A DNA stretch of 64,000 bases from Locusta migratoria (lineage: Eukaryota; Arthropoda; Insecta; Orthoptera; Acrididae): contig CM048744.1 of assembly GCA_026315105.1 (NCBI GenBank), forward strand, positions 25,151,759-25,215,758, written 5' to 3'. How positions within the stretch are numbered: the first letter of the stretch is position 1; each line of letters begins with the position of its first letter. Made by a program: the position numbers and the translations under genes. The notes under the pieces were generated by a model that searched no databases, was not told where the DNA came from, and worked only from the letters and a program-made list of their open reading frames with translations. This document shows, piece after piece, positions 21,865 through 32,447 of the stretch.

Positions 21865-22251
21865 TAGTAATGGGTATTTTTCTCAGTACCGTTAACTTTG
21901 CTAGGTTCGTCATAAAGAATCAGTCCGTTTTGATGCGAGGTTCTGCTGCAGCTGAGCTCCAATGAAGTCTCCTGGGTCGGCTGCGGCAGTTTACCCGTTA
22001 ACATCGGCTGTGGCAGAATACCTGTAACATGGCCAAGTTTGTCATGGTAGTTACGCAGTTCGGTCATAGAACTGGCTAAGTGTGCGGGACTGTTTAGGTT
22101 TGTTTGTGTTTAGTGCGATGAATATGGTTTCCCTGCTTTGCCTGTAGGTCGGCTGTGGGCTCATCTGGCATTGCCAGTCAGATTGCTGTTCTGCAGGGGT
22201 TTGCCATGTTCATCGTGTTTGTGAGTTGGTGTTCCCTACGACCGTAGGTGG

Positions 22252-24790
22252 TTAGTCTCTGAGGAGAAGTGTTTGTGGGCGATTATGTTTCCACCTATGG
22301 TTGTGATCGTAGTTCCCCAAGCGTAGGATGAAGGGGTTGTTCGAGTGTCTCGAGTTTCTGTACAGTCGTGTGGCGAGTTTCTTGAATACCACCGAGAGGC
22401 GCTCTAGGCGGTATTCATTGTGTATCGTGGAGCGTTCCTAATGATGCGTAGTACCTTGTTCTGTATGAGCTGCAGGTGGCGCAGCCGTGTTGGCGCCGCG
22501 TATGCCCAGCACGGAGCACCGTACGTCATCGGAGGTCTAATATGTGTCATGTAGAGGTTCCTCGACACCCGGCTATTCAGTTTGCTTTCCCTGTTGAGCA
22601 TCGGGTAGAGTTGTTTGAGCCTCGCGTTTGCTCTGTTGGTCATGTGTTGTATGTGGTCCCCCCATGTGAGTTTCCGGTCCAGCCAGACACCAAGGTATAT
22701 GACTTTCTCGCGGAAACGTATTGGGCGTGTATGTGGAGTAATTGGTCTACAGTATTGGTGTTTGCGCAGGTGTTTCGGTCTGCGTGTGAACAGAACTGCC
22801 TCACACTTGTCGACGTTGACTTTAACACGCCATTTCTCCAACCAAGGTTCGGCAGTTCTGAGTGCTGTCTGTAGGCGTGAGTTAATGTTTGATGGCTTCC
22901 AATCTTGCGCCATGATGACGGTGTCATCTGCGTAGATTGCAGTCATGGATGTGTGGATGGAAAATCGTTAATGTACAGGTTAAACAAGAGGGGCCCCAGG
23001 ATGCTGCCTTGGGGTACTACGGCTTGAATTCCATGTCGTGTAGACTGCCCTGCACGTCAGTGTTGAAGCTTCTGTTGGTGAGATATGAGTGTATGAGATG
23101 CACGAGTCCGTCGGGAAACGCGGCGTCGTTAAGTTTGCGTATAAGGTCGTTGTGCCAGAGACGATCGAAAGCTTTTTCGATGTCCAGGAACACCGCCCCA
23201 GTGCTTTGTTTTTGTTGTAGCCGTCTGTTATGTGTTCAACAACGCGGAGGAGTTGTTGTGTTGTGGAGTGGTGATTCTTAAATCCGAATTGCTCCGGTCT
23301 TAGGGTATCATTGGTGATGCAGTGCCGAGTGAGACGTTTAAGTATTACCTTCTCAACTATCTTACTGAGCGAGCTCAGCAGACTGATAGGTCGGTAATTT
23401 TGTGGGAGGGAGTTGTCTTTCCCTGGCTTCCTGAACATCAGGACCTTGGCCGCCTTCTAAAAGGCAGGGAAGTGTTGGTGTTGCAGGATGGCATTTGTGA
23501 TGTGTGTCAGGTACTCTATTGCTCTATCCGTGAACTCCTGGAGAACCCGGTTTTGAATGCCATCAGGGCCAGGGGCTTTTCTGGCTGTGGTGTGCTTGAT
23601 GGCCTATGTGATTTCATGTGTGCTAGTATGTCTAATTTCGTTGCGTGGAGGCTGGGCGTGTGTTCGCCTGGTCCGTCTCTAGTGTGAACACTGGGTCGGA
23701 AGGAGCCAGGTTCGGTGTGAATGACGCTGCTAGTGTTTGGACCATTATCTCAGCTTTCTCTTCCGCTGAGTATGCTGGGCCGTTTGGTCCCTGTAAGGTA
23801 GGCGTGTAGAGTTTCTCCCTGGTGAAGTGTCTGGCCAGAGCCCACACTCCAGGACGTGTGGTATCAAGTCCAGCGAGTTTCTGGTCCCATTGTGTCGTTT
23901 TGAATGTTGTTATTTTACCCCGTATGATACCCTGTAGCCTGTTGACGTGATGTTTATACACCGGACGCCTGGTACGCTGCCAGTATCTCCTGAGTCGGTT
24001 TCTCATTGAGATAAGGCCCAGGATTTCCTGGGGCAGGGTCGCTGAGTGTTGTTGTGTGGCACGTAATGGTATGGATTCGGCTATTGCGTCTTGGACACCA
24101 GTGGTGAGGACTTCAACAACTTAATCAATTTGTTCTGTTCGTGTAATCTCGTGAGCGTCAGGAATACGATTATCAATCGTTTCCTTGAACAGAGCCCAAT
24201 TTGCGCGCTTGTAATTTAGTATCCTGCGTGGTTCATTGTACTGCAGTGTTTCTTCCGTGTGAAGTATAACGGGGGTGTGGTTGGAAGGCAGATCGTTTAC
24301 AACCTCAAGGTTGAGGGTAACTGTTATGCCCTTGATGAGGGCCATGTCTATCACGTCTGGCCTTTGATTCCTCTGGTAAGGAATGTAAGTCGGTTCAACC
24401 GGTGCAAGTGTGATGTAGTTTCTGCCTAGTGAGTGTTCGTACAGTTTTTTGCCGTTGCGATTTTGTCTGATTGAGTTCCAGTCGCGGTGTTTTGCGTTCA
24501 GATCTCCAGCGGCGATGACTCGCGGTGCAATGTTGAGTACTGTGCTGATGTCGCGTGTTACAATGTTACCAGGAGCGTTGTAGAGCGACACCAGTGCAGT
24601 GTATGCTCCGTTGAACTTGACCCTGACGGCCGTGGCCTGTAATCTTTCAAGTGCAGGGAGCTAGATATTTGTGTGTTCAATGTCTTTGTGTATGATGATC
24701 GCTGTTCCGCCTCCTTCTCTGCCGTCCGCTCGGTCGGTACGATAGACGCAGTAACCAGTGAAGTTTAGTCTGTTGTGAGGATCTGTGATA
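22252..24790 (-). pseudogene. Jockey-like ORF2: endonuclease and reverse transcriptase, broken
   Basis: The endonuclease begins near 24790 (FTGYCVYRTDRADGREGGG) and includes SLYNAPGN, VIAAGDLNAKHRDWN, RPDVIDMAL and LPSNHTPVIL. The stop after TRTEQID is followed in the same region by the linker (MRNRLRRYWQRTRRPVYKHH). The RT has MFRKPGKDNSLPQNYRPISL, PEQFGFKNHHSTTQQL, a frame-shifted motif A/B region near 23.0-23.2 kb, and IYADDTVIMAQ with the YADD intact. The C-terminal part ends in a third frame with RLERLSVVFKKLATRLY and stops at 22252-22254. Several frameshifts and a stop make it inactive. Confidence 0.85.
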
Positions 24791-24989
24791 GTGTTACGTT
24801 GTTCATGTGGGGGGGGGGGGGCGGGTGTGGCGTGTTATCCATGTATGGGAGTAAACAGGTTTGCGATCGCTGTTTGTATGACAGTCCAGTACTGGCTGGT
24901 TTCGGCAGTCATGAGCTGCGTGAATAGTGTGGAGACGGCTCCCCAGATCTTCGAAAAGATCTGCTGAGTCGTGTGTTGGGGGAATAGTG

Positions 24990-25590
24990 CCTGCATCACT
25001 GCCTGCAATATTCCTCCCGCTGTTGTTGGGATGTTGGGTATGTCGGCCTGTGTTGGCGAGTTGGCGGCCGCTTGTGCTTGTGTTAGCGTTGTGTTTTGGC
25101 TGGCTTGTGTTTCAGCTGTACGTATAGCTTCTGTTGGCGCCTGTGTTTCCGGTGTGGTGAGGGGTTGTGTAATGTGTGTTCTAGTTTCCTTTGCTACGTT
25201 TTGTGCCGGAGAGTTGGTGTTCCGTTGTTGTTGGTTATTTTGTTGTGGTGTGGTGTTCCCTCTCTGTTTCCTAGGTCCCCTTCCCCTACGCTGGGGTTTT
25301 GGTTTCCCTTGTGTAGGTGCGTTTTTCTTGTCGTGCGTGTTACAGCTCGACGTGGAGGGTTGGGTTCCGTGTCGTCTGGGGCGGGTAGTGTTGTTTGCAG
25401 TGTTTGGATAGTTTGTTGAGTTGTCTGTGTTGGTTGTGTTTCTGTTGCTGGGGATGTGTTTCGTGTGTTTGTTGGGCCCTGCGCGTCCGCTGCCCTCCCC
25501 TGCCCGATTGCTATTGCGGCGAATGAAATCCCATTCATCACGGGTCGCGGGGGGGGGGGGGGGGGCTTGGAGCTGTTTTGGTTTGGACTA
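24990..25590 (-). pseudogene. Jockey-like ORF1 remnant (Pro/Thr-rich gag C-terminus)
   Basis: A minus-strand frame with PPPPPPRPVMNGISFAAIAIGQ, then a Thr/Gln/Asn-rich stretch. The block RPVMNGxSFAxIA resembles the end of Jockey gag proteins just after the zinc knuckles, which are missing here. The polyproline is written by a long C run on the minus strand (G run about 25549-25566 on the plus strand), probably expanded. It precedes ORF2 as expected. Confidence 0.55.
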
Positions 25591-25594
25591 CTAT

Positions 25595-26610
25595 GTTTTG
25601 CCTCCTGTCGTTTCAATCATATGGTAATATGTTCTTTCAGCTCGTCATCATCGTTCAGGTGTTGACAATCAAGGACAAATTTTAGATATAAGAAGAGACG
25701 AAAGTCTCTAGTAGCGAGGTCCGGGCTGTACGGAGGATGATCAAATACGCCCCAGTAAAATTTCCGTAAGAGTTATTTGGTTGCGCATTATCGTGGAAAT
25801 AAACAACACATTTTGATTGTAATCCTCTATGCTTGTTCTGCATTGGGTTGCGCAATTTCTTAATGGTCTCGTAGTAACCATGAGTATTTATTGTTTGGCC
25901 TCGTAGAAGGAAATCAATCAGCAATATGATTTTTCTTCCCCAAAAAACGATGCACATTAATTTTTGAGGTGTCAAGATTTACTTAGGCTTAACCTTCATA
26001 CGGGATGAAGTGTGCCTCCATTCCATTGATTGCCGTTTTGCTTGGGTGGGGGAGGGAGTTGTGTTGTGTTGGGTTGGGTTGGGTTGATTGTTTGGGATGG
26101 AGAGACTAAAATACTGAGGTGATCAGTACCCCAGCATGGAGGGGAAGGGCTGTGGATAGGAAAGGAGAGGAGAGGGAAAGGAAATGCAGTCCGGGAAGAA
26201 AAGGAGGAAGGAAGACTGCATTAGAGTGGGGCCCCGTGCTCGCCACTGCAGGGGGGGGGGGGGGAGCTTTTGATTCAGGGGTGTCGTCGTGCGATACCCA
26301 AGTTTCATCCCCCGCGACTATCCGACAAAGAAAACCATCGCCTTCTTCATTGTAGCGTGTCAAAAACTGAAGAGCACTGACTATGCGTTGTTTTTTGTGT
26401 TGTTCAGTAAGAATTTTGGGTACCCAACTTGAGAAAACTTTTTCACTAACAATTGCATGAATTAGTGATCGTGAGATTTGCGGAACTTCTATAGCAAGGA
26501 CACTAAGTGTATATTTACTATTGTGCTTGTTTGAACCATTTCATCAGTAACAACAGACGGGCGTCTACTTCATTCTTCGTAAAACTCCCAAATTTGCCGA
26601 TGAATTTCCT
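25595..26610 (-). pseudogene. Mariner transposase, broken, interrupted by a 220-bp insertion
   Basis: On the minus strand, in order: VSEKVFSSWVPKILTEQH, FLTRYNEEGDGF, VAGDETWVSHDDTPESK (first catalytic Asp in GDETW), then the insertion at 26042-26262, then QSMEWRHTSS, LMCIVFWGRKIILLIDFLL, FHDNAQPNNS (second Asp), DHPPYSPDLATRDFRLF (third Asp) and LNDDDELKEHITI. The order and spacing are those of mariner transposases of the type also found fused in SETMAR. Several frameshifts and stops make it inactive. The Jockey-like element starts directly beyond its C-terminus. Confidence 0.88.
26042..26262. mobile_element. Unclassified 220-bp insertion in the mariner gene
   Basis: Interrupts the mariner frame between PESK and QSMEW. 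It starts with gttgtgttgggttgggttgg-type G/T repeats and ends in a run of about 14 G. The flanks share ttttg, a possible short target-site duplication. There are no tRNA-like boxes that I can see. Confidence 0.6.
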
Positions 26611-26627
26611 TTGCTTTAACCTTTTAT

Positions 26628-26656
26628 TTATTTATTATTATTATTATTATTTTGTT
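26628..26656. repeat. (TTA)n microsatellite
   Basis: A short run of TTA/TTTA units. Confidence 0.85.
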
Positions 26657-26984
26657 GGAAAACGAATGACAGATCTGCTTTAACACACGGCTTCGTTTTC
26701 AATTACGGCTGACATTGTAAAGATGCACTACAAAGCACACGTCGGCAGGTGGGATCTGAGAATGGCGATCATGTCTTCTGCTTGTGTCAGAGTAACTGCC
26801 GCGCATGCTCGGAACTGCGATCGTAGCGCTGCCGCGGATAGAAATAGAAACGGAGGTTACTTTGTGAACGACCCTAGTTTGTAGGGTGTAACTAAATATG
26901 TGGGAAAGCTCTGCGGATTCTGTAGATGACCTGACAACAACAGCACATATCCTGTACACATGTGGTTTATTTGCTTTTGTTAGC

Positions 26985-27440
26985 GTGCTGCGGGCTGCAG
27001 GCAACTTCCATATAATGTTGATCGATTGTGTTAGTACTTTGGAATGTATCACATGCAGTTCCCTTCAGAAAGTGCTCAGAATGACTACCGTGCGCTGCAG
27101 TGCATGCGTCTATGTCCGCGTCACTGACTGCCTCAATCGTTCCCATACTCCGGGCGTCCGTCGTGCCTGCTGACACAATTTCTCTATTCGCTGACGCAGT
27201 AATTCCACGTTATGAATGGGTGTGGCGCACACATTGGACTTCAGTTGACCCATAAGCATAATGGATTGAGGTCGGCGAACGAGCAGGCCACGGTGTCTTT
27301 CCCTGACGAGTTATTCATTAGCTTATGACTCGCTGATGAAAAACTGCTCTAGTAGCACAAGCAAGATGAGGTGCTGCTCCATTATCCATGGAACACGTAC
27401 GCTGAATTAAATCCAGTGGAACATTTTCCAACAAACCATC
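26985..27440 (-). pseudogene. Second Tc1/mariner-superfamily DDE transposase fragment
   Basis: Minus-strand frames give GLLENVPLDLIQRTCSMDNG and then HLACATRAVF. In a shifted frame come WPARSPDLNPL (plus strand about 27269-27300), ATPIHNVELLRQRIEK and RRTPGVWERLRQSV, and last a piece with AAHGSHSEHFL. The order is second-Asp block (MDNGAAPH where D-GA-AH is usual), third-Asp block, and conserved C-terminus. At least three frameshifts are present. It is a different family from the mariner at 25.6-26.6 kb. Confidence 0.8.
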
Positions 27441-29195
27441 AGCAATCTCCATAGTAAAATAATTACTGTTATGTACCTCACACAAAGTGCCTGTAACACG
27501 ATTACAATCTATTATATAAAAATGTATGTTAGTCTGTATGTCTTCTATGTATTCATAAACCATTCATTCGATTGCAATGAAACTTTGGTGAACTGTTCAT
27601 CGTACGCCCACTAAGGTTCCTGAGCAAAAAACAAAAGAGCACGACACATAGAAGATATTACCTCATAAACAATGAGATGCACGGAAAACTGCTGCATCAA
27701 CGACAATGTTGCACATTTCCTGCTAAACCACTAGACCGATTTCAACCAAATTTGGTGCACATATTCCCTGCCTTGCGGTAACAATGCTGTGAGGGTAATA
27801 ACCACATACGACACATTGAAATATGACCGTCTGTCGGTTTCCATATATTTTTTATAAAATTGTAATTTATTTGATGTCGCTAGATTAGCATTTTGTTAAA
27901 ACTAGAACCCCTTTTTTTCAAGGCATGAGGAATAGCATTCTATTCCATGTATTAAAATATTAATTTCTGAAATGTTAGTTAAAATTGCTAGGATTTTTTA
28001 TTTTAATAATTTATTATTGTGCCTGTGAGAACGTATACGTTTTACTTTTAAGTGGATGTGTTTGAATCTAATGTCTGTCTGAATGTGGGTAGTGATAGCT
28101 CACTTTATTGGTTCTCTCTGACTCAGAGTCGATAGTTACTTGTTACCAACCCCTGCTGCTGATGCGACCAAACAGGTTTCTACACCCTTTGGTTACAAGC
28201 TAGTCGACGAGCCTTCTCCAGGGCGAGTCACGCGATCTTCTCTCCCCACCACCGCTGTACTCGTGGTTTTCCCTGTTTCCGGTAGCTTTCCCGCCTGATG
28301 GCCGCTCGGACTTGATATGTGCTGGGATTGTGGTGAGGTAAGGTTGGTTTTTCTTTTTTGTCTGCAGAGATGGTGGCGATTAATTGTCTAGCATGTTTAA
28401 CTTGGACTCTTCAACTAAGCTTCATTTTTTGGATTATTCCTTCCGATCGTTCGCGGAAATATGTTCTAGTTTTTCAACCCAGTGATATCCAACAGATAAA
28501 CGTGGTGTATGTCTTACTAGTTGCAGTTTGATAACGGCCTGATATATTCAAACCTTTTCTGATTATGTGGCGATGTACGAACTCTGTGTAAATTCTCGCT
28601 AGCTTTGTAGTGCTCGGTTACTAACAGACGTTGTGTTCATTTTTGTACAGTGCATGTACAATTTTTCTTATCGTTTCCTTCCGTGAGTGATATGTTTTCC
28701 ACGTGGTCTGTTCTTAGAAAAAAACCTTCAGCTTCCACCATTGTTTGTTCCATGCCTATCAAGCAAGTAACTATGCGTGTAACTTTCTTATTTCCACTAA
28801 CATTTCGCGATCTTCTCTCCCCGCCTATTTTAATTTTGCTGTTTCTTCTCCGAACTTGAGTCTTTGTCAGTAATTCTCTCCGAGCCTTGTACAACCTCCT
28901 TCAATAGCTTGCTTATGAAATTTTATACGTTTCTATAGGTTGCATGCCGCAGTTTTTATTCTCACTTTTCCGCCTTTGTAATTATTTCACTTTTCTGGTT
29001 TTTGAGACCGAACTTCATCCGTCTGTGTAATCGCTCTATATCACGTGTAGCTGCATTTCATTCGCTTCCTTGTGTAATTCTAAACATTTCTCGGAGTTGC
29101 ATGCCGTAGTTTTTATTTTAATTTTTTGGAAATTGAATTTATACATTTTTATCGGTTTTCGGCTCCGAACTAAGACTTCAGGGGCTTACAGCTAG

Positions 29196-29397
29196 CCTCG
29201 GTGGAGCAGCCGAGCGGTCTAAAGCGTCTCGCTGCGGAGCGCACGGTTGCTTGCCGTGGAGCTTCGAGTCCTCCCTGCGACATGGGTGTGTGTGTGTTTG
29301 TCCTTAGGTTAGTTTACCTAGGTTTAAGTAGTTTGTAAGCTACGGACTGATGATCACGCAGTTTGGTCCGTTAGATTTATAAATATTTGAACATTTT
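29196..29397 (+). repeat. tRNA-derived SINE, family 2
   Basis: The head has gagcagccgagcggtctaaa (box A region) and ttcgagtcctccct (box B). The body has gtttgtccttaggtta and the tail aaatatttgaacatttt. Imperfect 12-bp duplications gcttacagctag (29184-29195) and gcttgtagctag (29398-29409) flank it. Copies B and C of the host repeat show the empty site. Confidence 0.92.
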
Positions 29398-29911
29398 GCT
29401 TGTAGCTAGTCACCTGAATTCACGCCACTTCTCATAAAACCAGTTCGTAGATAGTTTACTCGCAGATAGCAACTTAAGAATCCGCCGTGATTTTGTGTAA
29501 TGAATCCGATTTTTAACCACTTCACCTTCAGTGGAGTGCGATCATGTAACATAGCCGTGTGTCGCCGTTGGCGTGTTGCTCGCGGTCTAATCTAGATGCA
29601 ACTTAACTTTGTTATACTCATGCACCATCTCAGATCAGGCACGATAGACCAGAGCCATCTTCTCAGTTTTATTGTATATTGTGTCGTATGGTACCTCCGG
29701 GATTGCTGAATTTCTCCTACGGTAGCGGCGACTGCTTCTGCCTCGCTTCAGCTCGCCGATTTTGATGAATTTCGCTGTTGCATTGCGTGTGTGAGTGAGT
29801 GAGTGTTGTTTGTAAATCCTCCCCCAAGTATCATTGAGTTCTGTGTAATTTATGTTACATTCAATGCTGGGCAGTATTTGACTATGTAAGGAGATGCAAT
29901 TTTATTGTATT

Positions 29912-30112
29912 GCCGGCCGCGCGGTGGCAGAGGCGACTGAGGCGCTCCAGTCACGGTCAGCACGGCCACTACGGTCGGGGGTTCGAATCCCCCCTAGGGC
30001 ATGGATATTTGTGCCGTCCTTAGTATTAGCTAGTTCATAAGTAGTTTGTAAGCTTAGGGACTGATGACCCCGTAGTTAAGTCCCATAAGCTATGCAAACA
30101 TTTGATATTTTT
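29912..30112 (+). repeat. tRNA-derived SINE, family 1
   Basis: Full-length family 1 copy. A perfect 12-bp duplication ttttattgtatt flanks it at 29900-29911 and 30113-30124. Repeat copy C keeps the unfilled site (near 45445-45475), which proves the insertion. Confidence 0.95.
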
Positions 30113-30550
30113 TTTTATTGTATTAAGAAAATTGGTCCCCCATTTTGCTTGTGTTCGACTTGAATAAACAAGATAAGTTCAGTCTAATTTTGAGTTGCCT
30201 ATAAATTGTAGTTTTCGAGCACCTTCCCCGTTTTATTTAACATGGTTTTTCACCAGTGCTGAGAACAAGTTCAGAAGCATTTTTTTATGTTTAAGTTCCG
30301 TTGCGCCATAAATGGTTTCCTTAGCCACCTTTATGAAATAACTTTAATTGTGGTGGCTTGTTTAGTAATGCCTTTGTGTCATTTCGTGTGAGCTGCTACA
30401 AATATTAGCCACTGTATCGTTAACTTCATGTTATTAGAGTAATTTGAACCAAGTCACTTCTCTATTTCGGCCAGGGAAGAGAGGTTTTTAGCGGGGAGTA
30501 GCCGGTAGTTCACAGGATCTTTTGCTAATTTTACTGCTAAAATTAATTTT

Positions 30551-31229
30551 CTTTATGTAACAGTAAACTCTTATCTGCATACCTCCTACAAGAATTAACT
30601 TTTATTTCGTACAATGGCCGACTTTTAACATGGTTCAGAAGATACAACGGCATAAACAATAGGAGTTGCAAGAAACTGTCACATAATGAGGCTAGACTTT
30701 ATTCACTCACTGTAGAGAATGACACTGCTTAGCGACCTACAACAAACTTTAAACGTAATTTCAAAATTTTTATTAAACTTTTTCTCGCTGACAACCGCAT
30801 CAAAATAAAACTACGGCATTCGATATCACGTTGCGATTTACAACTTCTATACTACAAATTCTAGCCGCAGGAAATTGTACAGACACTGCATACAGCTGAA
30901 TGTACCTTCGAAATTGTATCACAGTACGACACGTAGTTCATGAGATATGAGCAAATGAACAGTAACAATTAAGGAAAATCGCCCCATCGAGCACCAAGTT
31001 TTAACATATTACTTCTTTACTACTAATTGTATTCGCAACAGATTTTACAAACATACATCACTTATACAAATAAATATATACCTGAAAAATAATACAATTG
31101 TACAACATATAAATAAGTGAATAGCAGATCATATATACTGCGATGGGTACAAACGTCTTATTAAATTAAACTTATCCATAATGGATGTTTTAGAACCCGT
31201 GACTGTTTATTCAACAGAAATGACAAATC
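30551..31229. other. No recognised feature
   Basis: A/T-rich, between the end of the 2.3-kb repeat and the cgaaa motif; no coding. Confidence 0.45.
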
Positions 31230-31330
31230 CGAACCGAGTCACTGTTTTGAAATTATTTTATTCCATGAACTAGTTTTCGAACGTGTGAAGGTACATCATC
31301 AGAGGGTGGAGCTCAAACAGAATAACATTT
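31230..31330 (-). other. Hammerhead-like motif, possible Penelope-like element terminal repeat
   Basis: On the minus strand ctctgatgatgtacc is followed 12 nt later by gttcgaaaac and then aataaaa. CTGATGA and GAAA are the two conserved core strings of a hammerhead ribozyme. The helices are not obvious by eye. Similar arrangements occur at about 13592 (+) and 61340 (-). Confidence 0.3.
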
Positions 31331-31488
31331 TCATGTGGATAGCAGCGGCTGTGACAAAACAGATAATTGAACTTTAATGTATTGCCATGGGTGCTGTTTA
31401 TATGGCGACTTGTATACTACAATTTCTTATTTACTACTAAGATATACATGTACTCCAGTCATCTTAAGAAAATTCCTGAGAGCTGGTA

Positions 31489-31791
31489 GTGCTATTGACA
31501 ACTTTGAACTCTGAAGCGCTCACGGATACAAGCGAAAGCAACTGCCTTCTACAGAGCTACAAGGAAGGAAAGAGAATGAAACGGTGTACACCCAACGAAT
31601 ACCCATTATATCAAACAACTTTACCTTTGAACTTCAAGAGACTGCAGTTTGCATTGGAACTAGCACTTTCTATTACGATTAATAAATTACAGGGCAGTCT
31701 ATTAAATACTGCGGAATGGATTTGGTATCTCCATGTCTCTCACATGGTCAAGAGTGGGCCAACCAAAGAATTTATTCATATTACAGACTGA
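31489..31791 (+). pseudogene. Helitron helicase (Pif1-like) C-terminal fragment
   Basis: Contains LPLNFKRLQFALELALSITI then NKLQGS, the late helicase block that in Helitron Rep/Hel proteins reads like KRxQFPxxxxxAMTINKxQGQ. A shifted frame at 31716 gives MDLVSPCLSHGQ, which matches the following ..TPCFSHGQLYVACSR block. Only this C-terminal scrap is present. It lies about 230 bp upstream of the Helitron 3' end at 32020, as expected. Confidence 0.7.
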
Positions 31792-31806
31792 AAGATATAC
31801 ATATGC

Positions 31807-31808
<2 letters not shown>

Positions 31809-31847
<39 letters not shown>
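31809..31847. repeat. (GT)n microsatellite
   Basis: About 19 GT units inside the proposed Helitron. Confidence 0.95.
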
Positions 31848-31850
<3 letters not shown>

Positions 31851-31992
31851 GATAATGTTTGCATAATGTTGTACATTATGCAAGACAGCCTTATCTCTTA
31901 TCCGATAAATATAACACGTTTTTAGAAAAAAAGAGATGGACGGAGAAGGGATAGGAGAAGTACTAAGTCAAGGCAGGAATAAATAAAGAACT

Positions 31993-32021
31993 ACCCGGGC
32001 ATCGCCGGGTTTTCAGCTAGT
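31993..32021 (+). other. Helitron 3' terminus (hairpin plus CTAG|T)
   Basis: Perfect 6-bp stem acccgg/ccgggt with a 6-nt loop, then tttcag and CTAG followed by T. This is the standard Helitron 3' signal, which ends rolling-circle replication. Confidence 0.85.
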
Positions 32022-32121
32022 AGTACATAAACCATACGTTTCCATGAGATGTTCTGCTTGTTGTCCGGTCCTCTGTCGGATCTCCTGAGCTTTTCCACAT
32101 ATTTAGATACACACTTTACAG

Positions 32122-32300
32122 GGTTGTTGTTGTTGTTGTTGTTGTCTTCAGTCCGCAGACTGCTTTGATGCGCCTTTCCGTGATTCCCTGTCATAGGAAG
32201 CGTCTAGCTGTGAAAATAACTGCAGCAACCTACACCCTTTTGAATACGCTTCCTGTGTTCGCCTCTCGGTCTCCCTCTAAGATTTCCACCGCACACACAT
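32122..32300 (-). mobile_element. RTE 3'-end fragment
   Basis: The plus strand starts with (TTG)n, then tcttcagtccgcagactgct, the reverse complement of the RTE 3' end seen at 12664-12694. It continues into the C-terminal coding region (on the minus strand a GRPRGE-type string). This is a severely 5'-truncated insertion. Confidence 0.8.
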
Positions 32301-32447
32301 CCTTTTGAGGCTCCGTCAGACAAAGAGCGGGCAGAACGCGCTGTTGTCCGCCGCAGTCAGGCACGGCGCGGGCAGCGCCCGGCCTTCCTGTGTATGACTG
32401 GCGCTGGTGGTGTGTAAGCTGCTGAGCGTATACACGTGATCAGCTGC

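Larger units (their letters stand above)
21865..25590 (-). mobile_element. Jockey-like non-LTR retrotransposon
   Basis: Minus-strand element in the order ORF1 remnant (near 25.0-25.6 kb), endonuclease (24.1-24.8 kb), RT (22.4-24.0 kb), C-terminus and 3' UTR. Its 5' end abuts a mariner transposase at about 25590, and its 3' end is uncertain, somewhere near 21865. No poly(A) is visible at that end. A related 3' part lies on the minus strand at 55855-56185. Confidence 0.8.
27826..30550 (-). repeat. Unclassified 2.3-kb repeat, copy A, with two SINE insertions
   Basis: Matches copy C (45010-47355) in reverse orientation over its whole length, and copies B (37986-39955) and D (57478-58067) in part. 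All four share one end, gacagacggtc..ctttcaa (at 27826 here, reversed). Landmarks shared with B and C are gacgaggcggaagcag, gtggcgtgaattcaggcga and a stretch with aaagggt..ggaaacc. Without the SINEs at 29196-29397 and 29912-30112, the copy is about 2.3 kb. I see no conserved reading frame across copies, no terminal inverted repeats and no poly(A). Confidence 0.85.
27508..32020 (+). mobile_element. Possible Helitron spanning copy A of the 2.3-kb repeat
   Basis: The left end reads A|TCTATTATATAAAAATG at 27508, like the short Helitron at 47422 (A|TCTATATAAAAGGG). The right end has a hairpin acccgg/ccgggt (31993-32010), a 6-nt gap, then CTAG|T at 32017-32021, the canonical Helitron 3' end. A helicase remnant lies just inside the right end. 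The right end is convincing. That the left end at 27508 belongs to the same element is an inference, since 4.5 kb of other material lies between. Confidence 0.5.

Noticed and set aside
22476..22935. Plus-strand frames of 106-132 residues
   Set aside because: Antisense to the Jockey-like RT, which has the conserved motifs on the minus strand.
24971..25419. Plus-strand frames of 107-146 residues
   Set aside because: They are Cys/Val/Phe/Leu-rich shadows opposite the Jockey ORF1 remnant.
26119..26363. Frames across the small insertion in the mariner gene
   Set aside because: They run through the poly(G) tract and the G/A-rich insertion; only the VAGDETWVSHDD part is real mariner sequence.
28637..28894. 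85-residue minus-strand frame in repeat copy A as a conserved protein
   Set aside because: The corresponding regions of copies B and C carry stops at several positions, so there is no evidence of coding constraint from these copies.
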